64,000 nt of DNA from Sparassis latifolia (lineage: Eukaryota; Basidiomycota; Agaricomycetes; Polyporales; Sparassidaceae): positions 2,604,001-2,668,000 of the forward strand of contig CM031558.1 of NCBI GenBank assembly GCA_018466975.1. Direction: 5' to 3'. The notes below the pieces were generated by a model. It was not told the DNA's origin. It worked only from the letters and a program-made list of their open reading frames with translations, and did not search any database. Both the position numbers and the translations under genes were made by a program. The stretch's first letter is position 1. Each line of letters opens with the position of its first letter. Shown piece after piece: positions 39,022 to 51,542 of this stretch.

Positions 39022-39983
39022 CGACCTCAACGAGATGGACCGAGTCCGAATTGGAACTTGGGATATTTAGCTCGTCCCTAGACCGACGGCGAGGATGGTC
39101 GTAAGGGTGGAAACTGGACCCAAACGTCTGGCGGCCTGGTGAGCCCTCAAGCTTCAAGTGCCGACCTCCTGCCAGCGTAAGTCACGGTGATGGCGCACTT
39201 GCGTAAGCACATGGTGTAAGCGAAGTACCAGGATCGCATTTACTTCGCAAATTCCGTGAGCTTCAGCACTCAGTTGTCAGTACCAGTTCCGGTGTGTTGT
39301 TCTTCATTCAAAATACCAATTGTCAGTCAGAACTACAGGAAGTTAAGCACTCTGCGTAATTGATCAGAAGATGTTCGCACGAGGCCTAGCATTCGCCAAG
39401 TTGGCCAGCAATATTCCTCGCTTGTAAATCTACCCCTATCCTACGCTATGTCTCTTCCGAAATTGAGCGACACATTGCTCTGTGAAGCCTAGGCAGGAGC
39501 TGGGAACATCTGAGACCGGCTGGACTCTCTGCGAACACAAGTTTCCGACTTTCGTGCGAGATATGTTCTCTCGCGCAACGTCTCTGGGGAATTTACAACG
39601 TTCCGCCATCACTACTCTGACAAAACCCGACCAGAGAGCGCGTTACTTATCTTCAGAATCTTTTGGAGATGATGCCTCGCAAGAGCACGCAAGAGTGACA
39701 ACATGGGAGGGAGATATCCATCAAGTGCTAATCGTCTGACTATCAGCATCGTTCAATGTAGAAGCACTTGCCGACAGACGGCGTCGTTCGAAGTACTGGT
39801 GAATCTCCCCGTGCGTGCAATCGCACGAAATCGAAGGGGGTGATGAGGTCAGTTCCTCCCACCGTCGTTCAGCTGACATGTCTCAGACACATCAGTAGAT
39901 AACGTGCATTCGATTGTTTAAAAGACAGGGGGACTAAGAGGTAAAAGACAGGTCTCAGAACCGAAGTCGTTGTCTGCACCATC

Positions 39984-41657
39984 ATGCCTGTCCCAGTTCC
40001 CGAGCTCGGTTCTTTTAACTTTGTTCCTGAGACGCAGGTCAGTCACTTCGAGCCGCTGAATTGAAGTGAGACTGACCGAGGACTGCCTTTATAGGAAACT
40101 CTCGATTGGGCGGATCTGATCACACTGGATTTCAGTCTGCTCGGCACCCCAGAGGGCAAGAAACAACTTGCTGCCACCTTGATCAAGGCTGTTCACGAAG
40201 ATGGTTTCTTCTACGTGAAGAACTTCAACATCTCCCAGGAGCGCGTCAACCGTCAATTCTCGATCGGCAAGCAGTTCTACGAGATTCCACTCGAGGAGAA
40301 GCTAAAGTACATCCCCGAGGGTCTCGGTAAGTGCACACTGTTTGCTATCTTTCAGTTATTCCGAAGCTTCCGCAGACAACGGTGCTTTCAATGGATATGT
40401 TCCCAGTGGTCGTCGGATGTAAGGCTTCCTCTTTCGCGGAAATACGCTGTACTCAAATGTTGGCGCTTTATTCCCCCAGTCTAGATGCAGCATCTGGTCT
40501 CAGGGACAGAACCGAGGTTTACAACATTCCCAGTAAGTCTCCATTAGTGTTCTCCAATAGCTATGCTGACGCACGTCTTCTTCAGAATTCAATGGGGATT
40601 TTAAGCATGAGCATCCAGCAGTCGTTCAGGGGCGCCTGCGTGAAATTGAGGAGTTCGCAAGGGTTTGTCCTCTCGCCGTTATCATATTTTTCCTTTTCTT
40701 GATTGCATGCGCAGTCGCTTCATACCGAAGTCCTGGACCATCTTCACACTCTGCTCGCGATCGCACTCGAGCTTCCAGAGGACTACTTCACCAACATCCA
40801 CAAGTATGAAGTGAAAAGCGAGGTGACTTGTGATGCACAGATCCCGTCCTATTACGTCGGCGGCTAAACCGCGCCTAGGACCACCTCCGCTACATGAAGT
40901 ATACCAAGTACACACCTGAAGAGAACATCAAGCTTGGGAGGCTCTGGGGCCGGGGACACACAGGTGCTCATAGTGGGTTCTGGCTCTAAATCTTCGTGGC
41001 TCAATTTGTGAATTTAGATCTCGGATCGTGGACCCTCTTGTTCCGTCAACCTGTTGCAGCGCTTCAGATCAAGAACCCCAAGAACGGCGAATGGAAGTGG
41101 GTGAAGCCCCAAGATGGCACGCTGACCGTGAACGCTTGTGACGCGTTGTCCTTCCTGACTGGCGGCTACGTAAAGAGCACCATCCACCGGTTCGTTACTG
41201 TTATATTTGCCATCCACGCAGACGACTCACCTTGGTCGGGTCACTAGGGTTTCTGCTCCTCCGAAGGATCAGGAGCACGTCGACAGGCTCGGTCTGCTCT
41301 ACTTCTCTCGGTAAGATCTCTCAGTTTCTTCCGCGTTCCTGTCTTGATGTGTTGCCCATTAGCCCCAATAACGACGTCGTCCTTTCCACCGTCAAGGAGT
41401 CGCCGGTTCTGCAGCGTGCGGGTATCACTCAAAATGAGTTCGAGAAGAGCGGCAATCACGTCCCGACCATGGAAGGTGCGTTCTCAACGTAGAGACATAT
41501 CCGTTTGTTAGAGTTCTGATAAACTGGGTCATACAAAACTGCAGAGTGGACCTTCGCGAAGCAGAAGTGGCAGCGCACGAAGAACGTTGTTCGCGATGAT
41601 CCGAAATTCGTGAATGCTCAAATTCTTCCCGGATGGAACGAGAAGGTGTATGCTTAG
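39984..41657 (+). CDS. Isopenicillin-N-synthase-like 2OG-Fe(II) oxygenase
   Basis: Eleven exons: 39984..40037, 40095..40326, 40376..40418, 40480..40532, 40586..40662, 40715..40822, 40879..40963, 41018..41189, 41248..41310, 41363..41475, 41545..41657; all introns are 49-69 bp GT-AG. The product has 370 residues. The DIOX_N domain is LIKAVHEDGFFYVKNF. The core contains the iron-binding GHTDLGSWTLLF (His and Asp rebuilt across intron 7) and the second His in STIHRV, with a C-terminal LGLLYFSRPNNDV. Such enzymes use 2-oxoglutarate or another electron source, Fe(II) and O2 to oxidise small molecules; the substrate here is unknown. The fungal IPNS-like clade is large and most members are not penicillin enzymes. 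No neighbouring biosynthetic core enzyme is seen. Confidence 0.92.
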
Positions 41658-42206
41658 GGGCGACGTATAAATGAATGTACTCGTTGAATGGAAATCAATG
41701 GATGTGTATAGGAGTTTTCTTCGTTCGGGTTCCTGTTCATTCATGAAGAAGTAAACTGTTTTGTCTCGAATCCAGCTACGAAATGAGAGAACCAGGTGCA
41801 ACGCAATGGGTCGCTGTCGTGCCTTTGTAATCTGTGCTTAGTTCAAGTTGGTTGTTAACGTCTCATAGCATTACAAAATTGTAAGAGGTTGGACGACTAC
41901 GTCGTATCATTGGTCAATACACAGTACGTGTGCTACACAAACATGAAGACTCGAGGAATTGAGGTGCATAATGCGGGGGAACGAGCATACAGAACAGCGA
42001 CGAGAAATGGTATACGCAATACAGAGCATGTGACAAGACTTGAATACACGAGGACTGTGAAGAACGAGCTAGAGGACGTAGCATCCACGAAGCGACGATC
42101 AACGTCGGGAGGGAGAGATCGGCAGGTAGCAAAGAACGCTTATCCGTACACAATCCTGGAAAGGAAGTCGAGTCAACAACTGATCTCAGATCACCAGGTT
42201 AGAGGC
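41658..42206. other. Intergenic, no gene seen
   Basis: Convergent 3' ends of the oxygenase and the MYND gene. Only chance ORFs. Confidence 0.55.
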
Positions 42207-43100
42207 TTACCCCCGTGGTGTTGTTGATATTGGCTTAAAGTCTGTCCGCCCAGACTCAACGAAGTGCCGTAGTACATCCGCCCAATCATCGCGGGTGTCC
42301 CACGAGATTTTGCTGGGCGCATCAACCTCGACGGGCATCACCTGGTTGACATCGCTGCATTGGATAACAATGACGGCGGTCCCGATGCCACCCATCTTGC
42401 GACAGCGCTCTTCGCGGCGTAATATATCTGAGCCAACGACGGGATCGTTGTCGGCAACATATGATCGGGGGATAATTTGGGTGCCCTTGACAGAGAATCT
42501 GCAGGTACCGATCAGTCGCGCTGACACTAGAAGATTACAAGGTACAGCAGACTAACCGACGAAGAGGATCCGAAGCCGACTGGTGGTACTCGATCTCAAT
42601 CATCAAGGCTTTGTGACGGAGGTTGGATGGGAGGCGTTTCAACTGCAGCGCCTGGAAGCCCGCCCAGCCAAGGAGCTCAGCGTATGAGGAGCAAAACCTT
42701 CTGAGGTTCTTGGCGAGGTTATCGTCATAAGCTCCAGGCTCTTTTACCGCCGCAACTGTCGAGGCAGTATGCTGACAGATAGTCTTATGGGAAGGCCAGT
42801 GCGCCTTTTGGCATTCTTGAGACTACAAGGGCTTTAGTTGTCGCTAGTGACTCCAAGATGCGTTGTGACTCACACAGTACTGGGTAACCATCTAAAGAGT
42901 GAGAACAGGTCTGAGAACAAGATCTCAGAAAAGATGTAAGATTGACTTACGCATCCACCACAGAGTCTGAATCTGCCGGTAGATGGTTGCTCAAATGTGC
43001 CACACTGGTCGCAGACTCTAGCGCCGCGTGGTTTGGAAGGCGCATGGCTCGGGGGACTGTGATAGTTGGCGGCAGCGGGGTGAGTGTATGTCGGAGCCAT
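42207..43100 (-). CDS. MYND zinc-finger protein
   Basis: Exons 43100..42951, 42891..42874 (18 nt), 42822..42557 and 42498..42207, with introns of 59, 51 and 58 bp, 241 residues. The MYND finger is spread over three exons: VCDQCGTFEQPSTGRFRLCG-GC, then VTQYC, then SQECQKAHWPSHKTICQH, with all Cys/His ligands present. MYND fingers bind proline-rich protein partners. The remaining ~170 residues (SSYAELLGWAGFQALQL and AVIVIQCSDVNQVMPVEV) match a common Agaricomycete MYND architecture without a known enzyme domain. A TATA motif lies about 70 bp upstream. Confidence 0.88.
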
Positions 43101-43166
43101 TTCTGTGGCGATCGCGTTGTGTTGGAAACAGCGGAGACTGGTGATGTTCGAGTCATTGTTGCAGGT

Positions 43167-43175
43167 ATTTTATAC
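43167..43175 (-). promoter_or_regulatory. TATA box of the MYND gene
   Basis: The minus strand reads GTATAAAATA, about 70 bp upstream of the ATG at 43100. Confidence 0.45.
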
Positions 43176-43179
43176 GTTC

Positions 43180-45387
43180 GCGGTGGTATAGGAGAGACCA
43201 TGGTTTGGAAATGTTGCGTACGGGCACAGTCCCAGGTAATTGTGATGGAGGAGGAAGACACGCCACTACTTCCTGATTGGGACATCGAGATCGCAGATGT
43301 CAGTCTTGTCTTTTTGTTTTCACACTTCACGCGTTGGCACCGTTCCGTGCTTTATTGTCTGCGCGATATTCTTGAACATGGAATTTTCCTCTTGCCTCCG
43401 TCACACAAAAGGCCCTACCAACAGCAGGCATCTCGTATGCGACGTGTAGAACAAAAGCCTTTTGTTCAAGTTTAATTCCATGTGGCTCAATTCGTGATCG
43501 GCTGTTCGTCTCGGACAGCTGGGCCCCTCATGCGGCGGTTGCAATGTAACTTGGTCATAGGGGGAACTCTCACTGTTATTGTGTTGCATTGAAGTTTCAG
43601 GTGGGTTCTATGAGATCGGGAATGGAGAGATCGTCATTAGTCTCCACGTCGCACTGATAAGTTATGGTTGCGCAGTGGGCCCGGGTACGTACCTGCTGAA
43701 GAGCATGTAGCTTGCGCAGAACACACCTTCGATGCCTGCTTGTCGTCGGTCGACGGCTGGACAGCTGTGAAGTTATCCTTGCTGACGATTAGGTGTTGAT
43801 TGGGTGTACAAGATCGTCCATCGTACATTTGGATCTCAATGCTGCCAGGAGTATCTTCAGGCAAGGAAGAAGATAACACGGAACTGGATGATACAATTTA
43901 ATACCCCTGTATTCATCCATTCTAGAATGTTTGGACCTGGGCTGCACCTCGATTTTGACCAATGTATCATTGCTTGACAAAGTTTCCACATAGTTCGGAT
44001 GCAATCAAACGACCTCGCCTGATTCCACAAGATGCCGGGGAGTTCCCTGTGTATGACCCCTTTGTCTCTTAACATTCAGCATTGTTCCCGATCAATCTGT
44101 TCCTCCGACATTGAACGCTACACATCCACGATCGCTGGTTGGAGTTTATATAAGACCACCACTTACACCTACTCACCGCGAGGCTGAGCTTCAGACTTAG
44201 GTATGCAACGTCGACTCATCTTGCGAGGTTTATCCGACTAAAGCCTGTCATGGACTGCCACTCACCATATTCTACTCATCCATCCGCTCGTGTCGTCGTC
44301 GCATTGTGTAGTCTATCTGATGCCACGGATACTCGTGCCTCCCAACAATGGCTACTTGGTCCCACTGGACAATCCTCCCTCCCGACATGCTCACGTTAGA
44401 CTTGACCTGCACAACGAGATACATGTCTTGCTCGCACCGCCTGTCTCACCGTTGCTGCACTCATGAAAGACTGCCGCGCAGACGGGTACGTTTGTTGAAG
44501 TACTACTCTTGCTCATTGCTTGCTTGTCATCCTCGTCATTATTATTGATCATGGGGCTTTTCAAGCTGCCAATGCGCTTCGGCCCCTCCTTAGTAGTGAC
44601 CGTTGCTGTCACATCTAATGGACCCCCTACACAGAGTCCATAGTTCGGCTCAGCAATCCGTGGCTCATCCCTGAACAATGTCGGTCCAAAGCGCAGTGTG
44701 TGAACTTTGATCGTCCGTGCCTGACGCGAGCTCACTTGCATAGGCTACTTTCGGATCAGAAGTCATTTACCATGCAAGGATCATCATCGATGTCTCAAAT
44801 TCAACGTTGCACTCCCTCCACATATGTTGTTAATGGAATGTACTACGTCATGCTTGCGGCATCCGGCATCGTGTATACTTGATCCGAAGAGGTGTGCCTT
44901 TCTGCTGATGAATACGCTTCTTTCGGCAGGAAAAGCAAGCGCCTCTGCGGATCTCAGTGTGACATCCTATGGTGTGTTATACTGTAAATTATCATGCGCA
45001 CCCTGTCCCAGTGACCTTGTTCTGCATGACGTTGTAAATTCCTAAACACGCTAACGGGGAATGGTGATTAGGAACTCAGACGCATTTCTCAGCCACGGGC
45101 GTTCAGGGACAGACGGCGCTTCTACTGCACCCACGACATATGTAGCAAATGCACCAAATTACGAAGATTAATGCGAGATCGCGACTGGGTGACGGGAGCA
45201 CGTGATAAGGAGTGACGAGAGTGTCGGAGATCGGGTAGATCGTGCGATACAGATCTGTGCTCACTAATTTGCCAGCGTCCAGATTCCGCCTGGTCCTGCT
45301 CGGTCAAAAGTCCAATGGGCCGACTCATGTTGGCACTGATCTCCTTCCCTCATTTACTAACTTGTCTCCTACATTCACTCGCCTTCC
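43180..45387. other. Unresolved region; one promoter-like motif
   Basis: TATATAAG at 44147-44154 followed by a CA/CT-rich leader suggests a rightward promoter, but only short frames follow (for example MDCHSPYS at about 44249). Minus-strand frames at 43637-43879 and 44391-44741 have ordinary protein composition (the latter with INNNDEDDKQ) but no recognisable family. No gene is called. Confidence 0.3.
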
Positions 45388-46924
45388 ATGGCGGATAACA
45401 TGCATCCTCTAAATTTTTTAACCCCTGACCATTTTCTGGCGCTCCCACGCCCGGATCATGGTCTGGCGGAAGGGGGTACGCCGGATACATCTACTCTTGC
45501 AGCGCACGATTTCGATGTCGATACCCGCACTGGTTTTATGCCTCCCGAGCCACCTCTGACTCGTCTTCCTGGACAATGGGAACCGTGGGAGGCAACGTTA
45601 GACGACGCCCAAGCTAGTGGATTGCAACTCTCAGACAAAGTCGGTCTGACTGCGGACGACGAGGCCCGTGCGGATCGATGGCAGACTCATGTTCGAGAGG
45701 TGCGTCAGTCCCATGTCATTGTTGATTCTGGCATTAATGGTCAAATTTTGGTAGCTTCCTATCCTCGCTATAGATGAGTTGAAGGGCTCTGAGGTACTCC
45801 TTCGTCGAGCACACCACGTTCTCGTATGGATCATGCACTTCTACGTCCACACAACGCCGTTGTCGTTGTCAACGATTCGTATTCCTCCACCTCTCACTGT
45901 GCCACTCCTTCAGGTGTCCGCGCAACTGCAGTTGCCGCCAGTCCTCACATACTCCGACGATGTCCTGTATAATTGGGCATTCAAGATACCTCCGTCTCCG
46001 GCATTAGCTACGCGTCCACCCGCCCTGGACAACTTGCGTTGTCTGACCCTCTTCACCGGCACTCGCGATGAAGAGGAATTTTATCTTGCTTCTGCTCGTA
46101 TTGAGCTTCGCGGAGTCGAAGCGCTCAGTTTGATGAGCTCAGTAATGGATGAAGTCTTCGTGGGTGACACGATCGCCATGCGCCGCATCGCCACCTACCT
46201 TCGTGCCATCGCGGACGTCATCGCAGATCTGACAAAGATCTTGGGTGCGGTGCGGGACGGATGTGACCCGGAGATCTTCTACAACGTCATCCGACCTTGG
46301 TTTAGAGGAACAGACTCGGACACGAAGAAGAGGAAGTGGGAGTTTGAAGGTCTGGAGCTCGATCCCGAACTCAAGAAGCCCACCGAGCTGTCTGGTCCAA
46401 GCGCTGGTCAAAGCTCGTTGATCCATGCTCTGGACATCTTCTTTGGCGTCGACAAGTATTCGCATTCCAACTTCCTCGACACTCCGGCCGCTTCCAAGGC
46501 CACCTCGTCATATGTTCCCTCGACATCGGCATCCACCGCCTCGCTCGGTTCTGCACCGGCATCCACCGCGGTGCCCTTCCTGATTCGTATGCAGTCCTAC
46601 ATGCCGCGCCACCACCGCGCTTTCCTGCATCACCTTTCTTCCAATCCACGCCCGCTCCGCGCTTTCGTTGAGTCAGCGGGCGACGAAAAGTTGCTAGACG
46701 CTTACAACTTCGTTGTGACTGCGCTTAAGGTGTTCCGCGACGAACATGTCCGAATCGTGGCGTTGTACATTCTCAGCCCATCTAAGCGGGCTAATGCACT
46801 ACAGGAAAAACAGTTGAAGGGTACGGGCGGAACGGATGCCTTTCAATTCGTGAAGGGCGTCCGAGACCAGACGGCAGGGGCTCTTTTGAGGCGGGATGAG
46901 GGGAAGGAACAATCTGGCGTTTGA
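45388..46924 (+). CDS. Indoleamine 2,3-dioxygenase
   Basis: Exons 45388..45699 and 45755..46924 (one 55-bp intron, GTGCGT to GGTAG), 493 residues. This haem enzyme opens the indole ring of L-tryptophan to N-formylkynurenine, the first step towards kynurenine and NAD. Evidence: WEPWEATLDDAQ, LLRRAHHVLVWIMHFYVH, DEEEFYLASARIELRG, GPSAGQSSLIHALDIFFGV, MQSYMPRHHRAFLHHLSS, FRDEHVRIVALYIL (with the proximal haem-ligand His) and GTGGTDAFQFVKGVRDQT. The acceptor at 45754 is chosen because it restores LPILAIDELKGSEVLLRRAH; a later AG would delete it. A Ser/Thr/Ala-rich insert lies between the substrate-region motif and MQSYMP. A fragment of this gene is found inverted at 49535-49747. Confidence 0.93.
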
Positions 46925-47103
46925 GCAAGACATAACGGAAGATATACTTGAGTAGATAATGTAGTTTTCTGAACAATGTGTGTTGGTGTGCCGTTGGTCA
47001 CCTCGGGCTCCGAATAAAGTGCAGCCATGGTGAACGCAATTCACTTCGTTAGACTATCTAATACATCGGCAACTCCCAATCTTCGGGTTTCTAAATGTTC
47101 TCT

Positions 47104-48689
47104 TCAGGCGTCTGCTACCACGATCACCTTTTTGCCCTTGTTCAGACCCTTCTGTACGTCTAGGATGGCCTGCCCAGCATTCTCGAGACCGCGCGTGACG
47201 TCCTCCAGGTACTTGATTTCCCCACTAGCCACGCGCTTCGGAATTTCTGCGTAGAACTGCTCCGCATACTTCGCAAGAATATTGAAGATAATGAACCCAG
47301 AAATTTTCAACTCCTTTGCGAAAATGAGGTTCAGGTTCTTGACATGATAGGGAGGCTGGCCGTTATACTCGGAGATGCAGCCACACACCTGTGAGAAACT
47401 CAGCGTTCGCCGGTGCAGGATTTAGGAAGGTGCTTACGAGAAAACGAGCTCCCACAGTAGCGGTATCTATCGCCGCCTCAAGCGTTTCGCCTCCTACATT
47501 ATCCCAGTAGCTGGATCACCGTTATTAGTTAGTGGCATGCGGTAGAGCTTCCGAAGCAGACATACATGTCGATAGGTCCCTCCTTCCGCAAAACTTCCAA
47601 CGTAGACTCCTTTTTATAATTGAAGGCGACGTCGGCACCAATAGAGCGTATGAACGCTACTTTCTCGTCAGAGCCTGCAGATGCGATGACTTTGAGGCCA
47701 TCGGCCTTCGCGAGCTGGATAACGGTGCTACGACGCGTCGTCGTCAATGATCAATGTTGCGGATGGAACAAAACATAGCGAACTCACGCTCCGACAGGTC
47801 CTGCCAACGCAAGAACGATGTCAGTTTGACGATGCACAGTAACGCACATGACAGAGGCGGCGTACCAGAGCCTGACGTGACGAACACAACCTCACCCTGA
47901 AATTCACAATCAACGCCTGTTGAATCTAGGAGAGGTAAGGTGCTACCTTCTTTGCAAATGCGTACTCTTTCCAGGCACAGTAAGCAGTTTGACCTGGAAA
48001 AGTTGTTTATACTTGCTTCTCCAAAAATACTAGAAGACACACTGACCAGGCATGCCGCATACCCCAATATACGTCGACCAGGAATCTTTACCTCGTTCTT
48101 CAAAACACGCAGCCGAGCACCACGTCCTTGGATCGTGTACTGCTCGAATGCTACACAGATTGAATCTCAGTACGCGACCCTAACGCAAGAAGCATATGCT
48201 CACGCAAGGTTCCGTAAACGTGATCCCCCGCTTTAAACGCAGGATCTTCGGAACGCAAAACCACACCAACACCGAGATTGTCGAGCCTGTACGAACACAT
48301 ATTAGTAAACACCATAACACATAAAACGCCTCACTCACGGTTTGCCTATAGGAAAGGCGGACTGCGACAGACGTAACATGCAGCCTCATACGCTTATATA
48401 GAGTGAGCACGACGTACCGAATAACTCGGAATGGTGACGTCCCGCATTCTTCCTCTCAAGTAGGGGTCGCTTGAAAGTACGAGTACCTTTACAAGTGACC
48501 CCCCTCTCAGAGAGACGCTCTCTAAGTCAATGGTTTCGGAGGTGTCATAGACGGTGGTCTTTCCGGGCACGGGATACCCTGCGATGTCGCGCCGTAAATT
48601 CCACCAATAAAGTAATAACTCGCCATGGGAGAGAACTCACCGGTCGGGATTTCTTTGAACAAGAGACGTCCGTTAGTTACTGGAGCCAT
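47104..48689 (-). pseudogene. Zinc-independent MDR reductase (LTB4DH/alkenal reductase type), frameshifted copy
   Basis: It has the same 11-exon layout as the intact copy at 49907-51487: MAPVTNGRLLF at the start, GKTTVYDTSETIDLES, PLDNLGVGVVLRSEDP, TVIQLAKADGLKVIASAGSD and ISEYNGQPPYHVKNLNLIFA. In exon 5 the intact copy reads KIPWSTYIGV, whereas this copy lacks one C of a CCC run (plus-strand GG at about 48080-48082), shifting the frame to premature stops. Splice sites look preserved, so the loss is recent or could be a base-calling error. Confidence 0.75.
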
Positions 48690-48739
48690 CGATATAGATG
48701 CGGGATTCGAAGATGAGAATGTACGAGAATTGGAATCTC

Positions 48740-48746
48740 ATTTATA
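48740..48746 (-). promoter_or_regulatory. TATA box, reductase copy A
   Basis: The minus strand reads GATATAAATGAG about 51 bp upstream of the start; the same motif sits about 56 bp upstream of copy B. Confidence 0.45.
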
Positions 48747-48749
48747 TCA

Positions 48750-49534
48750 TGGGCGTGGGGCTTGGTCACTGCTTGCTCATCCAACCGCCGCTTCGTCATC
48801 GCGTTATTCATCGGATGAAAGTTCTATAGATCTTTTAGCCGCGGTCTCCGAGAGAGCTATGACTTCAGTCATTCATTACCAGTGACTTCGAGCATACACG
48901 TGCCTACATCCAGGAATATTAATGCACTTGCAACTGTAAAGTCGCGGTTGGTCAGTCAGACACAAGACCGTAGTTTGCTAACAAAGTATCGGTTTACTCC
49001 TGACCAATCCTCGTCGAACATTCCCGGAGGTGATAGCAGAGCCTACAGGCTCTGTACAGGCTCTGGAGGGGCCGGCCTTTGAGAGGCCGGACACTCCCGG
49101 CTGCTTACTAAGCGCTCCTTCTGTCCCATCTCCTTTTTCCTTTTGCTCATCGTAGTTTTCTTTCTCCCAGATTCTACCAATAGTATATCGCGCAATATAT
49201 ATATTCTACCTGGTGCGAACGTTAACATGCATACCTTTCCCCAAGTTTCGTGCGGCGAATCGAGCACTTGGTCGTTCAATCGGGTGCCTCGTAACTCATC
49301 TGCACATCCCTTACAGGACGCCCCCACTTGTTCTATCGTTTTAGTGAAGTATTCTAGGCCCCATTAGGCCTATCTGCGGTTGGTCCTTCCCGGTCGATGG
49401 GCTGCAGGCGTATGTGCAGAACCGGCTTCGTGTGCGTCCGGCGGTGCAGCTTCCAAAGGCTCGATATCTTTACCCCGAGAACGTCTAGGAAGTTTATGAG
49501 TGACTCTTGTCTCTTTGGCCATCGTACTGAGACC
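48750..49534. other. Non-coding flank of block A
   Basis: Repeated CTCTGTACAGGCTCTG motif and a short GGCCGGCCTTTGAGAGGCCGG hairpin near 49070. No gene. Confidence 0.45.
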
Positions 49535-49747
49535 CTCCGGGTCGCATCCGTCCCGCATCGTACCCAAGATCTTTGTCAGATCTGCGATGACGTCCGCGAC
49601 GGCACGAAGGTAGGTGGCGATGCGGCTCATGGCGATCGTGTCACCCACGAAGAGTTCGTCCATTATTGAACTCATCAAACTGAGCGCTTCGACTCCACGA
49701 AGCTCAATTTGAGCGGAAGCAAGATAAAATTCCTCTTCATCGCGCGC
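49535..49747 (-). pseudogene. Inverted fragment of the indoleamine 2,3-dioxygenase gene
   Basis: Seventy residues (RDEEEFYLASAQIELRG to ILGTMRDGCDPE) match residues encoded at about 46065-46275 with a handful of changes, in the opposite orientation. It is joined directly to the block-type sequence encoding LSTMAKETRVTHKLPRRSRG, which also occurs at 52554-52790 without the dioxygenase part. So a gene piece was captured at the junction of the tandem duplication. Confidence 0.85.
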
Positions 49748-49906
49748 GGTGTGCCGTTGGTCACCTCGTACTCCCAAGGCCAAACTTCAAACCTGATTCA
49801 GCTTGATGGGAGCATATAAAGTGCAGCCACCGTGAACGCAAATTCAATTCGTTAGACTATGTAATACATCGGCAATTCCCAATCTTCAGCTATCAAAACT
49901 TTCTCT

Positions 49907-51487
49907 TCAAGCCTCTGCTACCACGATCACCTTTTTGCCCTTGTTCAGACCCTTCTGTACGTCTAGGATGGCCTGCCCAGCATTCTCGAGGCCGCGCGTG
50001 GCGTCCTCCAGGTACTTGATTTCCCCACTAGCCACGCGCTTCGGAATTTCTGCGTAGAATTGCTGCCCGTACTTCGCAAGCAAGTTGAAGACAATAAACC
50101 CAGAAATTTTCAACTGCTTTCCGACAATGAGGCTCAGGTTCTTGACTGCATAGGGAGGCTGGCCGTTGTACTCGGAGATGCAGCCACACATCTGTGAGGA
50201 AGTCAGCGTTGGCCGGTGCAGGATTTAGAAAGGGGCTTACGAGGAAACGAGCCCCTACAGCAGCGGTATCTATCGCCGCCTCAAGCGTTTCGCCTCCTAC
50301 ATTATCCCAGAAGCTGGATCGCCGTTATTGGTTAGTGGCATGCGGTAGAGCTTTCGAAGCAGACATACACGTTGATAGGTCCCTCCTTCCGTAAAACTTC
50401 CAACGTAGACTCCTTTTTATAATTGAAGGCGACGTCGGCACCAATAGAGCGTATGAACGCTACTTTCTCGTCAGAGCCTGCAGATGCGATGACTTTGAGG
50501 CCTTCGGCCTTCGCGAGCTGGATAACGGTGCTACGATGCATCGTCGTCAATGATCTCTGGTGCGGATGGAACAAAAGATAGCTAACTCACGCTCCGACAG
50601 GTCCTGCCAACGTAAGAACAATGTCAATTTGACGATGCACAGTAACGCACATGACAGAGGCGGCGTACCAGAGCCTGACGTGACGAATGCAACCTCGCCC
50701 TGCAATTCACAATCAATGCCTGTGAAATCTGGGAGAGGTAAGATGTTACCTTCTTTGTAGATGCGTACTCTTTCCAGGCACAGTAAGCAGTTTGACCTGG
50801 AAAAGTTGTTTATACTTGCTTCTCCAAAAATACTAGAAGACACACTGACCAGGCATGCCGCATACCCCAATATACGTCGACCAGGGAATCTTTACCTCGT
50901 TCTTCAAAACATGCAGCCGAGCACCACGTTCTTGGATCGTGTACTGCTCGAATGCTACACAGATTGAACCTCAGTGCGCGACCCTAACGCAAGAGGCATA
51001 TGCTCACGCAAGATTCCGTAAACATGATCCCCCGCTTTCAATGTAGGATCTTCGGAACGCAAAACAAGACCAATACCGTGATTGTCGAGCCTGTAGGAGC
51101 ACATATTAGTAAACACCATAACACATAAAGCGCCTCACCACTCACGGTTCGCCTATAGGAAAGGCGGGCTACGATAGACGCAACATGCAGCCTCATACGC
51201 TCATATAGAGTGAGTACGACGTACCGAATAACTCGGAATGGTGACGTCCCGCATTCTTCCTCTCAAATATGGATCGCTTGAAAGTACGAGTACCTTTACA
51301 AGCGAACCCCCTTTCAGAGAGACGTTCTCTAGGTCAATGGTTTGGGAGGTGTCATAAACAGTGGTCTTTCCGGGCTCCGGATAGCCTGCGATGTCGCACC
51401 GTAAATTCTACCATTACTCGCCATGTGAGAGAGCTCACCCGTCGGGATTTCATTGAACAAGAGACGTCCGTTAGTAACTGGGGCCAT
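49907..51487 (-). CDS. MDR-family NADPH reductase (LTB4DH/alkenal double-bond reductase type), intact
   Basis: Eleven exons, minus strand: 51487..51439, 51385..51225, 51168..51146, 51090..51008, 50954..50850, 50796..50750, 50699..50669, 50603..50591 (13 nt), 50530..50369, 50313..50241, 50191..49907; introns 49-65 bp; 343 residues. The family reduces activated C=C bonds of alkenals, enones or prostaglandin-like molecules with NADPH and lacks zinc. Visible: GKTTVYDTSQTIDLEN, LSSDPYLRGRMRD, GDHVYGILPFEQYT, GMPGQTAYCAW, the nucleotide-binding FVTSGSGPVGATVIQLAK, GADVAFNYKKES, FWDNVGGETLEAA, LKISGFIVFNLL and the C-terminal KGKKVIVVAEA. The start is preceded by a TATA motif at 51543-51549. A sister copy at 47104-48689 is frameshifted. 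Confidence 0.9.
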
Positions 51488-51542
51488 CGATATAGATGCG
51501 GGATTCGGAGAAGTGAATGTACTGTCGATGAATTGGAATCTC

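Larger units (their letters stand above)
46986..49537. repeat. Tandem duplication block A (reductase plus flank)
   Basis: It begins GTGTGCCGTTGGTCACCTCG and continues through the reductase pseudogene and its 5' flank to TTACCCCGAGAACGTCTAGG and beyond. The same order occurs at 49748-52768. Confidence 0.8.

Noticed and set aside
39984..41657. True isopenicillin N synthase of a penicillin cluster
   Set aside because: No ACV synthetase or acyltransferase nearby; the fungal family is broad and the substrate cannot be read from these motifs.
41889..42227. 112-codon plus-strand ORF
   Set aside because: Lies between convergent genes, lacks motifs and overlaps the last exon of the MYND gene in antisense.
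48625..48885. 86-codon plus-strand ORF upstream of the reductase
   Set aside because: It overlaps exon 1 and the promoter of the reductase and is only partly conserved in the duplicate block.
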